The position numbers were made by a program, and so were the translations under genes. Shown in pieces: positions 23,499 through 32,418 of a stretch of 64,000 nucleotides of DNA. The DNA is taken from assembly GCF_017329565.1 (NCBI RefSeq), contig NZ_JAFMTT010000014.1. One strand, 5' to 3'. Positions within the stretch are counted from its first letter, which is position 1. The number at the start of each line of letters is the position of its first letter. The notes below the pieces were generated by a model that saw nothing but the letters and a program-made list of their open reading frames with translations, was not told the DNA's origin and did no database searches. Source of the DNA: Alicyclobacillus mali. GTDB lineage: Bacteria > Bacillota > Bacilli > Alicyclobacillales > Alicyclobacillaceae.

Positions 23499-25859
23499 TC
23501 ACCGGTCACAGCGCGTCGTGCTATCTGTCGGCCATAGTGGACTTGGCGTTCCGTGAGACGATACGAAAAGTCGGTCCCTCGCCCTCGTGGCGGCGACGTA
23601 CAAGAGCGACCGCTCAAGCTGCCACAGTTGGTCGAGTCGGTCCGGTTCACCTGCAACTTCTTCGACGGCGCTGGTGGGTGGCATGATACCTTCGGAGACA
23701 CCGACGACAAACACTGCACGAAACTCCAGTCCCTTGCTGCGGTGCATGGTCCCACAACGCACTCTGCCATCGGCAGCCAGCGCGTCGCGCGTCTCCAACA
23801 GCTCTACGGGCACACCTATTCGATCAAGCTCTTCGCACATCCGCCTGCTGAGGTCATGTGTACGCGCCAACACCGCGACTTCGTGACCTACAATTCCAGA
23901 ACTCAACAGACTCTGGATCTGATCAGCCACATACACGGCCTCTTGTTCGAAAGTCGCAAAATGGACCCGCTCCGGCTTTGGTCCGGACAGCAGCGAAACA
24001 TCCCTTCCATCGTCAACACCATTGTCCAGATCGTCGATGGCAAGACCAGACAGCACCCCAAGCGCGTCGCGACGGATCTGTTCCGTCGTCCGGTAGTTGA
24101 TGCGGAGTCGGCGGGATCGACGGCCACGGATGTGGATGCCGCATCGACTGAGCACTACGCGCGACCCGTAGATTCGCTGGTGGGCGTCACCGGTGATAAA
24201 TAGATCGTTGTCACCGGGCGGCACGAGTGCGCGTAACAGGCGGAATGCCTCGGGATGGAAGTCCTGTGCCTCATCCACCACGGCTGCGCGAAAGACAACG
24301 ATGCCAGGGTGGCTCTCGAGCCACTGGCGGGCAATGTGCAGGATGTCCGTATACGTGTAAAGCCCCTCTGCCTGCGTGAGCGTACGAAACCTCTCCACGA
24401 CGCGCCAAATCGCAGCGCGTTGCGGGCGACTGAGGCGAATTCCACGACCCGTACGCGGTGTGGCGACGTACTCGTCCCAGGTGTCAATGCCATGAAACTG
24501 AATCACGTGGATATATTCATCGATCACGAGGCGCCGCTGCGAAAGGTCCCACCCTTCTTCTCGAAGGGCTGCGTCCCAGTATGACTGCGCGCGTCTATCG
24601 GCCGGATCGAACAACTCTGGATGGCTGACGCTTCTCCCGTTCTCTCGTAGGGCCAGTTGAAACACACGGTACGCCAGTTGGTCGATTCCGCAGACCTCCA
24701 AGCGCTCCAGCTCCTCCGGCGTGCACATTGACTCCAGCTGCTGCCGGAGGGTTTCGGCAAGGTTGCGGTTGAACGTGGTGACGAGAATGCGCCCGCCCTC
24801 TAAGTGTTGAGCCAGCCAACGTGCACGGTGGAGCGCCACCACCGTTTTGCCTGTACCAGCGCCTCCCAGAACGCGGACCGGGCCGCGAAAATGGGCTTCG
24901 ACCAGAGAACGCTGAGAGGGGTGAAGGAAGATCCGCCACTTGGCGAGCGGCTGCTCGAGCATGGCCTGGAGCTGTTCGTCCGATGTGACGACGACCACCC
25001 GCCGGCTGCCTTGACGCGTCAGTGCATCCAGGAAACTGCCCGGCGCCGGGTCGGCCTCTCGAACCGGCAGAAGGTGGGCAGTCACTGCACCTCCCCCCTC
25101 GGCATTTGATGCCGACTGCGGGCTCGCTCCGCGTTCCAGTTTTTCAGCCGCCGGCACAGGAATGTATGCACCGCTTGGTTCACCTTCCGTGGTCTCGTCC
25201 GCCACGGTCTCTGCGCCAACCCGGGTACTCTCCAACACCCACTGTAACACGGACTCGTATGGCTCCCCGATGGCGAGAAACTGCAGTGCCTCGCCCGCCT
25301 CCTGCGGCAGTACATCCAGTAGTTGTTCCAAATCAGAGTCACTGTGAATCCGGCGCAGACGAGGCAAGAAATCGGCTGGAATACCCAGGCGCAGCAACAT
25401 CTCATCTGTCAGCAACTCGAGCCAAGCCACCTTGCTCTCCGCTTCGGCTCTCTCTCCGATTTCACCGTTTACTTGTGCTCGGAGATGCGCTTCTGCTTCC
25501 GTGCCTGTCCCCGGTACCTCCGTCTCCTCCACATCCCAAACCTGGAGCGTTCGCGTGTACGGATTCACCTCAAAGCGGCGGCGACGAGCCCAGCGGTATG
25601 CTTCATCGTGGTGATCAACCCAGGCTAGCAGGTACACATTTTCCCCCGGTGGCCGCACAACGATGGCCCGATACGCGTCGCTGAGGCGAATCGAATAGAC
25701 CTTGTCGTCCGCAGCCTCAAGATAGCGCTCAAGATGGCGAGACCCACCCACTCGATCCGTCCGCAAGTCATCGATCAACCGTTTGACGCGCTTTTGCTCA
25801 GCATGTGGCAAGCGCGCGTAACTCTCCAGAAACGTATCGTGGATGGCCACTGTCGCCAC
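23499..25859 (-). CDS. UvrD/Rep-type helicase fused to an N-terminal RelE/ParE-like domain
   Basis: 786 residues. The first 95 look like a RelE/ParE toxin fold: FLESYARLPHAEQKRVKRLI, then YSIRLSDAYRAIVVRP and LLAWVDHHDEAYRWA, the last matching the conserved (K)HDxxY end of that family. A linker of about 210 residues follows. The helicase part has Walker A GGAGTGKT (332-339), VVDEAQDFHP (motif II), the GDAHQRIYG/NYRTTEQI region, TMHRSKGLEFRAVFVVG and VAATRARDRLFV (motifs V-VI), a superfamily 1A set. The start is GTG, one base after the stop of the YprA-like gene, so the four genes are coupled. Likely an effector or DNA-processing member of the defence system; whether the RelE part still cuts RNA cannot be told. 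Confidence 0.9.
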   Translation of the reverse strand: MATVAIHDTFLESYARLPHAEQKRVKRLIDDLRTDRVGGSRHLERYLEAADDKVYSIRLSDAYRAIVVRPPGENVYLLAWVDHHDEAYRWARRRRFEVNPYTRTLQVWDVEETEVPGTGTEAEAHLRAQVNGEIGERAEAESKVAWLELLTDEMLLRLGIPADFLPRLRRIHSDSDLEQLLDVLPQEAGEALQFLAIGEPYESVLQWVLESTRVGAETVADETTEGEPSGAYIPVPAAEKLERGASPQSASNAEGGGAVTAHLLPVREADPAPGSFLDALTRQGSRRVVVVTSDEQLQAMLEQPLAKWRIFLHPSQRSLVEAHFRGPVRVLGGAGTGKTVVALHRARWLAQHLEGGRILVTTFNRNLAETLRQQLESMCTPEELERLEVCGIDQLAYRVFQLALRENGRSVSHPELFDPADRRAQSYWDAALREEGWDLSQRRLVIDEYIHVIQFHGIDTWDEYVATPRTGRGIRLSRPQRAAIWRVVERFRTLTQAEGLYTYTDILHIARQWLESHPGIVVFRAAVVDEAQDFHPEAFRLLRALVPPGDNDLFITGDAHQRIYGSRVVLSRCGIHIRGRRSRRLRINYRTTEQIRRDALGVLSGLAIDDLDNGVDDGRDVSLLSGPKPERVHFATFEQEAVYVADQIQSLLSSGIVGHEVAVLARTHDLSRRMCEELDRIGVPVELLETRDALAADGRVRCGTMHRSKGLEFRAVFVVGVSEGIMPPTSAVEEVAGEPDRLDQLWQLERSLLYVAATRARDRLFVSSHGTPSPLWPTDSTTRCDR

Positions 25860-25860
25860 C

Positions 25861-28800
25861 TCAACTCACCTCCTCTCGGGCATGCGTCTGCCACCATGTA
25901 CGAAATTCATCGGCGAGCACTTGCAACGTCGGCGTGCCGGGCTTGAGTGCGTCCTGCGGTACCACCCAGACGTGCCAGCCGGCTCGTTCAAAGGCAGAAC
26001 GAGCGTCTACCTGTTCACCGACAAGAACGCACAGTCGGTACTCAGGCCACGCTAATTCCGCTTCGCCAACGATCCTCCCTTCGCCCATCTCGTATCCCAC
26101 CTCGGGTTCCGGTATGCCATGAGATGCCATTCTTTCCGCGAATGGGCGTAGGCGCGGTTGCACCCAACGAACCCAATCGGGCGTTCGCTGGACCTCTGAC
26201 AGGGGACCGGCAGCTTGTGACACCTGAAACACTTGCAAGACGCGCAGCGGTAGTGGATCCACTCCCGCCAGTTCCTCCAACTCCGCCCACAAGCCGACCT
26301 CACGTCGTTGCGAGGCTTCGCTCGTAAAACGGACGCTGGACGGAGCGAATTGGAGCACGTTATGCCAGTGCCAAAAAGCTCGCCATGCCCACTCGCGTGT
26401 CTCCGCAGACACCTGGAGAAACGCGTCGGTAGACTCGTCCCGCAGCAAAATCTGTCCTTCCATTTCACACCGCCCGTTCGGTAAGGGCAATATTGCCAAC
26501 CGGACGTGCAATGCGCCCGCTGGACCCATCGGGACATCCGCCCAGCGGACGGGGATCTCCATCAAGCGGGACAAGCGCTGGTCCAGCGCGTGATAGGCCG
26601 GTCGTCGCTCCGCCACGCGAATCGCATCCCATTTATTGTCATTTGTTAAATACGTCAGTGCTTCTTCCAATCGCACAGGCCGAGTGTGTGGCGCAGTCCC
26701 CACGACGACGGACTTCATGGCGACATCGGCCCACGCTGAGAGCAGCGGCCGTTGCAGGTATTCGGCCACCATCTCGAGTGCTGTCCAGCTCCAACGGTGC
26801 AGGACAGAGCTGGTGCCCGGTGTCGTTTGGGGGCCCGTCCAGGCCTCGTACAACCCCTGCGTGAGCAACGCCACCGTCCGGTCCGGCCAACGGATTTCGT
26901 CGGCCAACGCCGCCTGAACGTCCGCCCAAGTCACCGTGAACACCACCACCTCGCTGGTACGCCGCCACGCCTCGCGAACCAGGATGTCGCGCGCCAGGCG
27001 TGCGCCGTCCTCCCCCAGGTGGTATGCGACGCCGTCGCAATAGACCACCACCGGCTTTGGTGCCTCAGCCCCTGTCCAACGCACTGGGCGTAATGCGAAG
27101 TCAGGCCGCGTACGCACGGAGAGCGGCAGTTCCTCATCATCCGGCTGATGGATGAGTCGCCACCACACCTGGCCGGAGCGCTCTTGCCAACGAATGTCCA
27201 CGCCCGTCCGCACACCATCGTGAAACGGTTGCCAGGTGAGCACCCCTGGTCCGAGTCGACGTTCTAGGGCACGGCGGAGCGCGTCCTGGAACAGTACCTC
27301 CAACTCGCTCTCCAGAAGCGCGGATCGGGGCTCCGACTCGCCACCGACGGCGGAAATGACGTCGCCCCTTTCGGTCCCGCCTGCCACCGACATCCACACG
27401 GCGGAATCGGAGACGAGCGGCGCCAGCATCTCCAATGCCAGCCGACGCGAAATATGCTCCTGGCTGTACTGCGTCTCATATCGATACAGGCACCGGTAAC
27501 ACCCGTCCCGTCCCTGCGTCGCGCAAACGCAGTCGCGGATGTGGTGATATGCCTCCTTTAAAGCACGCTGCATTGCACCGGGCTCCGCCAATTGCCGCAG
27601 ATGGCCCGTACCGCCCGGGACTAAGTCGTACACAACGAGTGAACGAGCGCGATAGGGCGTGCCAGGGATTGGGGCGTCGTACGGGGCGATGCCCATCTGT
27701 TGGGCGGTTCCCCCGAGGCGCAGCCTGAGCGCCAAACGCAAGATGGCTTCCCACGTGGCCATGCGAGGCTCTACCAGCGCCTGCTGCACGGGCAGCGTCA
27801 CCCGCAACGCCTCCGACTGCAGCGAGCGGTACAGGTAGACATGCAGTTCCTCGGCCTTCGCGACGGGGGTGAGTTCGTGTACGCCGGTCATTGCCGTCTG
27901 CAAGCTGTAATCGACGCGACGACCTCTGTAACATGGAAAACCGCGTACGTGACGAATCGCGGTTTGCCCGTGTGCGTCCCGCTCCTCTGTGGCGCCGCAG
28001 ACGCTGCACAGGACAAAGCCCTGCCGCGGCACCTTGTCCCCCGCGACGGGACGATATCCAACTTGCGCGTTCTCCGGCCCGAAATTGATGGTCCGCACCT
28101 GGACGCGCTGGAAGTACTCCACCGCAAACACTTGTCCTGCAACGGATTCGCCGGTAGCTGGTGAGTCGGGAAATTCGAACAGTGTCTTTTGTATGCCCTG
28201 TTGCCGCGCGCGCTCCTCGCGCTCATCCCGGATAAGCGCGTCCTGTTCCCGCCCCCGCGACGCAGCGCGTTCTAGACGGAGAAGCTGCACCACCTGGCCG
28301 GCATCCTGCCAGCCAAGACTGCCACAGGCCGGGCAGGCCTGCGTGGTGACCTCGGATTCGCGTTCCATGTGCGAACACTCCGGGCACATGCGCCACGTCT
28401 CCAACTCGCTGCGCGTCGCGGTCAGCGGAATCTGGTTGATGACGGACTGACGCCCTTCCGCATAGAACATGTTGCCGGGTGCCAACTCCCTGAGGGCAGA
28501 CAGCGGTGGCCGCGCGTACTCGTCAAGCCGCGGTTCTCCATCCTCCCGGGTCAGCATTCGGCGGAGCAGCACCGGCTTGTCCGGAAACGCGAAATTGGGT
28601 AAAAGCCCCTCGTTCGTCCACCAATTCAGCGGAAACTCCCGGCGCAACTCCTTCAACAGTCGGGTCGTTTGTTGCCGTTCTTGCACAAGTTCGCGATATT
28701 CCGCCGACCGCCTGCCGACCTCCGTTTGAAACTCCGGTTGGCGCATACGCTCGTGGATTCGCCGTGAAAGACGCTTGAGCTCTTGGATTTCCTCACGTCG

Positions 28801-31800
28801 ACGGGCGATAGCTTCCAAGATGCCATACGCCCATCCACCGGGAGCCTCACCGGCACGAAGGAATGCCTCCAACTCCCGCTTCGTCCCTTCGGACCATTCG
28901 CCGTCGAACAAGTCAACGAATGTCTGCCACAAAATCTGCTCGTTGGCGTGTACCCAGGCAAACCAGAGATGCGGGAAACCTCCCCGTTCCTCCTCGTCGA
29001 GCAACTGATGCACCGTACCCGGGAGATGCGCATCAGCAACATCGCGCACCCATGCGTCCATCAGATAGGCACGCAGATGGCGTTTCAGCACCTCCGGCGC
29101 ATCAAGCGAACAGCGGGGCGTTTCGACTTCGCCAAGCAGGAGCTCTTCTGGTTGTTGCCAGTAGTACCGGTCATGTGGGCGCTCACGGATCACCTGGCCT
29201 ATCAGTGCGACGCCCGTGCTGCGCCCTGCTCGGCCTATTCGCTGAACGCGATTCGCGACAGCCGGTGGCACTTCTTCCAACAGCACGACCGACAAGTCGC
29301 CGATATCAATACCCATTTCCAACGTCGGCGTGCAGACCAGGACATGCAGGGGCGGATCGCCCCCCTTGAACCGGGTTTCCATGCGACGCCGCACTTCGTC
29401 GCCGAGTAACGCGGAGTGCTCCGCCGCGGTCAACGGTTCCACCCGCGATTCACGGTAGGTACGGCTGTAGAAGGCAGAGAATGCTTCTTTCACCGGCTCG
29501 TAGCGGCCGTGACACTCGTAACGGATGCAGCGAACCGTACGCACGAAGCGTTCTGCTTCGTGCTCCCCCACCGTTAATTCATAGTGACAGGCGCTGCACC
29601 GAAGACGCACCGTCCTACCCGTCACACGAAGGGCATCGGGGGCAAGACCGTGGGTGGAATGATCGCCCCAATAGACTCGATCCAAGAGACCCGCCCCGAG
29701 CAGGCTTTCCGTCAGCGCGACCGAGACAGTCGGCATGTCGAGGCTGCGAAAGGCAAGCGGAGCGCCCTCCCCCGACGTCACTTCGAGAAAGTAGTCCTCC
29801 AACCAGGTGGCGGCGCCTCCTCTTCGGGCACGCGGTACGTGCGGCAGCGGATCGAGTCCTACGGAATGCGAGGGCGGTCGGCCATCGCAAACAAATTTCG
29901 GCCAGCGCCGTGAAGGCTCGTACAACGCGTTGGAGCGCAATGCATGCGCATTGCCGCCCTCGCTTCGGTACGCTTCGAGCAGCGGATGCGCGATGCCCCC
30001 GCGAAGCATCATCCGATGCAGCCATCCCCGGATCACACCCTCGATCCGCAATGCGAGTCCCTCGTCGTCCGCGAGGTCGGGGAACTGTCCCACCAGCCGC
30101 GCCCGACATTCCGCCACGGCCCGCGCCAGCCGGTCCGGGTCCGGGTACAACACGGCTTCGCCTGTTTGATACAACGAGCGGCCCAGATGCGCGTGCAGGC
30201 CTAGTTCGCGAACCAGCCGCCACGTGACCAAAAGGTGCGCATTCCCCCACTCTTGCTCGCCCCACTGGCGCACGTCGCGCGGGAATAGGCCAGCAATGCG
30301 CCCTTCCGTTTCGTCACGGTCCACAAACGCGCGCACGTACCCGTCATCACCCAACCGCGGGCGCCAATCTGAAGTCCACTGACGCAGCACGTCGCCCAAG
30401 ACGGCCCCCTCGCCTCCCTGGGTCAACTGCTGCCGCAATGCAGTTCGGAGCGGCGTCCAGCGGTGGCGGTGGCGCAAAAACCCTGCCAGCAGCGCGGCGT
30501 CTTGCACGGAGTCGGCAAATGCCAAGGCTTTCCGATCCCGCGCCTGATACGATCCCACCAGTCGCCATAGCCACACCGAGCTCATGGACGCGCGCTGCAT
30601 CGACACCAGTAGCAAGCTGTCGCTCTCGCCGCAATGAGGACACGTCTCGACGTCAAAGCGCCCGCCGCGCCCCCGACGTGGCTGCACGACGTACACGGGG
30701 ACACTCTCACCGTCAACCGGCGCCGTGCGGTACACGGCCGGCACCCGGCCGACCAGATACCCGGCCGCAACCTCGCCGAAGCGCGGCTCGCCCAACCGAT
30801 TCGAGAAGATGAAGCGCAGGTGCTCCGCCTCCATGGGATGCGGATCCTTCGCCTGTGCATAGACGCGCACCACTCGATGCGGATCCGTCTCCAAATGGCC
30901 GGCCTCGTCCACCACCATCGCTAACCAGCCGTCGGCGCCGCACTCGCTGCATACGACCATCGGCATCGCGTGGCTTCGCACCGGTTCTCCCACGACTGGG
31001 TCGTCCGCCCAGCGGAATGACGGCTCATTGGTCAAGTGACGGACCAACCCGCGCATTTCGCGTGCCCAAACCTGTAGCGTCACGGACATAAGCGGCCGGC
31101 CACCCTCGTCTAGGCGCGCGTACGCCACCAGTGCCAGAAGAGATTGGAGGAGCGCGTCTGCCAGAGCAGACACCGAGTCGGCGTCCGCCCCGCCCCGTCC
31201 CAACAGCTCGCGCGCAGCGCGCTCAACCCACCTCGACCACGCTACAGGCTCACTTGTGGTCCGGCAGAGCCAGTGAAACCATTCGTGAGCGCGCAGCCTC
31301 CGCCCGGCTTCCACCGGATTCGGGACGTCGCCAAACCACAGCCGCAGTTGCCGCTCAGTGTATGTCCCCACCTCTTCCTGAGGCTGCGGCAAGAGTTCCG
31401 CGACATCCACGTCCGGGACGTCACCGGTCTGCACTTCATCGAGAAAAGCGTCCAGCGTCGGCTTGACCTCCGTCACCACGGCGTCCTCCGCAACCGGCAC
31501 ACCGAACACGGTCGTCGCTAATCGACAAAGATCTCGAATCGCGGCATCGCCGCCCCCTGCCAGCGTCGCGGACGTGCCGACGGGGCACACCTGACCGCGC
31601 GGGACGCCAAGGCGCGCGTACAACCGGCGGATGAGGCTGGCCAGGTCCGCGAACTGGACGCCGTCGTACGTGTGCATCTCATCTAGAACCAAGTAGCGGA
31701 GGGCCTCTCCCGCACCGACCCACAGCGGCGCGTACTTGTCCCGCGTAAGCAATTGGTCAAGCATCTTGTAGTTGGTGAGCAGGATGTCCGGCGGGTGTGT

Positions 31801-32418
31801 CAGCAGCCGCTCATGGTTTTCGATGACGCTGGACTCTGTCATCACGGACGCATACAGGCTGCGGCTCTCCTGGTCCTGGCCGACGAACAGTCCGGCGGTG
31901 ACGACGCCGCGTAGCCCCGGATCTTCATGGATGGCCCGAGCGATCCGCCGCGCCTGGTCCAGGGCCAGCGCGTTCATCGGATAGATCAAGATGGCCTTGA
32001 TGCCCGGTTGCCCTTGCTGCCGTGCCCGAAGGCAGTGATCCAGCACCGGATACAGAAACGACTCGGTTTTCCCGGAACCGGTGCCAGTGGTCACCAGCGT
32101 CGGCTGCGGTCCGCCAGGCTGTACCGAGTTGAGCCGCTCGAACGCCCGTAGCTGGTGCTGGAACGGGCGGAATGGCGGCTGCACGGCGGTCAGTGGCATT
32201 GGCGCGTCCGCCGGGGCCTGTTCATAAGGCAGCCGGGTCTGCACAAAGATGTCCTTGACCAGCCCGCGCTCCGGATCAGCCAGAAACGTTTGCAACGCTT
32301 GGCGCACGCTCGGGTCCCGGATGGGGAAGACGGTGTCGACATAGTCGACCAATCCTTCCCGCCAACTCTTCGCCAGCAGAGGCGCCAGCAGTGACAGTCC
32401 GCGCACATCAACGCTCAT
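25861..32418 (-). CDS. YprA/DruE-like DEAH-box helicase with DUF1998-type zinc region
   Basis: 2185 residues. Superfamily 2 helicase core: Walker A TTGTGSGKT (110-118), DEMH box (246-249), and in the second half VCTPTLEMGIDIGDL and NRVQRIGRAGRS. Zinc-finger-like pairs are CSECG, CPHCG, CSACH and CPEC...CPACG; the DUF1998/MZB-like cluster CVC...GCYRCL has Cys at 1630, 1632, 1640 and 1643. Toward the C-terminus, PDFALRP (1773) and VYCDGVAYH...ARDILVREAWRR look like a Vsr/DUF559-type nuclease fold, and a second similar unit lies near 2110-2155 (GEAELAWPEYRLCVLV, AGWHVWVV). DISARM splits this into DrmA and DrmB; one giant chain is the Druantia DruE plan. ATG overlaps the methylase stop (ATGA), GAGGAGG upstream. 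Confidence 0.9.
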   Translation of the reverse strand: MSVDVRGLSLLAPLLAKSWREGLVDYVDTVFPIRDPSVRQALQTFLADPERGLVKDIFVQTRLPYEQAPADAPMPLTAVQPPFRPFQHQLRAFERLNSVQPGGPQPTLVTTGTGSGKTESFLYPVLDHCLRARQQGQPGIKAILIYPMNALALDQARRIARAIHEDPGLRGVVTAGLFVGQDQESRSLYASVMTESSVIENHERLLTHPPDILLTNYKMLDQLLTRDKYAPLWVGAGEALRYLVLDEMHTYDGVQFADLASLIRRLYARLGVPRGQVCPVGTSATLAGGGDAAIRDLCRLATTVFGVPVAEDAVVTEVKPTLDAFLDEVQTGDVPDVDVAELLPQPQEEVGTYTERQLRLWFGDVPNPVEAGRRLRAHEWFHWLCRTTSEPVAWSRWVERAARELLGRGGADADSVSALADALLQSLLALVAYARLDEGGRPLMSVTLQVWAREMRGLVRHLTNEPSFRWADDPVVGEPVRSHAMPMVVCSECGADGWLAMVVDEAGHLETDPHRVVRVYAQAKDPHPMEAEHLRFIFSNRLGEPRFGEVAAGYLVGRVPAVYRTAPVDGESVPVYVVQPRRGRGGRFDVETCPHCGESDSLLLVSMQRASMSSVWLWRLVGSYQARDRKALAFADSVQDAALLAGFLRHRHRWTPLRTALRQQLTQGGEGAVLGDVLRQWTSDWRPRLGDDGYVRAFVDRDETEGRIAGLFPRDVRQWGEQEWGNAHLLVTWRLVRELGLHAHLGRSLYQTGEAVLYPDPDRLARAVAECRARLVGQFPDLADDEGLALRIEGVIRGWLHRMMLRGGIAHPLLEAYRSEGGNAHALRSNALYEPSRRWPKFVCDGRPPSHSVGLDPLPHVPRARRGGAATWLEDYFLEVTSGEGAPLAFRSLDMPTVSVALTESLLGAGLLDRVYWGDHSTHGLAPDALRVTGRTVRLRCSACHYELTVGEHEAERFVRTVRCIRYECHGRYEPVKEAFSAFYSRTYRESRVEPLTAAEHSALLGDEVRRRMETRFKGGDPPLHVLVCTPTLEMGIDIGDLSVVLLEEVPPAVANRVQRIGRAGRSTGVALIGQVIRERPHDRYYWQQPEELLLGEVETPRCSLDAPEVLKRHLRAYLMDAWVRDVADAHLPGTVHQLLDEEERGGFPHLWFAWVHANEQILWQTFVDLFDGEWSEGTKRELEAFLRAGEAPGGWAYGILEAIARRREEIQELKRLSRRIHERMRQPEFQTEVGRRSAEYRELVQERQQTTRLLKELRREFPLNWWTNEGLLPNFAFPDKPVLLRRMLTREDGEPRLDEYARPPLSALRELAPGNMFYAEGRQSVINQIPLTATRSELETWRMCPECSHMERESEVTTQACPACGSLGWQDAGQVVQLLRLERAASRGREQDALIRDEREERARQQGIQKTLFEFPDSPATGESVAGQVFAVEYFQRVQVRTINFGPENAQVGYRPVAGDKVPRQGFVLCSVCGATEERDAHGQTAIRHVRGFPCYRGRRVDYSLQTAMTGVHELTPVAKAEELHVYLYRSLQSEALRVTLPVQQALVEPRMATWEAILRLALRLRLGGTAQQMGIAPYDAPIPGTPYRARSLVVYDLVPGGTGHLRQLAEPGAMQRALKEAYHHIRDCVCATQGRDGCYRCLYRYETQYSQEHISRRLALEMLAPLVSDSAVWMSVAGGTERGDVISAVGGESEPRSALLESELEVLFQDALRRALERRLGPGVLTWQPFHDGVRTGVDIRWQERSGQVWWRLIHQPDDEELPLSVRTRPDFALRPVRWTGAEAPKPVVVYCDGVAYHLGEDGARLARDILVREAWRRTSEVVVFTVTWADVQAALADEIRWPDRTVALLTQGLYEAWTGPQTTPGTSSVLHRWSWTALEMVAEYLQRPLLSAWADVAMKSVVVGTAPHTRPVRLEEALTYLTNDNKWDAIRVAERRPAYHALDQRLSRLMEIPVRWADVPMGPAGALHVRLAILPLPNGRCEMEGQILLRDESTDAFLQVSAETREWAWRAFWHWHNVLQFAPSSVRFTSEASQRREVGLWAELEELAGVDPLPLRVLQVFQVSQAAGPLSEVQRTPDWVRWVQPRLRPFAERMASHGIPEPEVGYEMGEGRIVGEAELAWPEYRLCVLVGEQVDARSAFERAGWHVWVVPQDALKPGTPTLQVLADEFRTWWQTHAREEVS

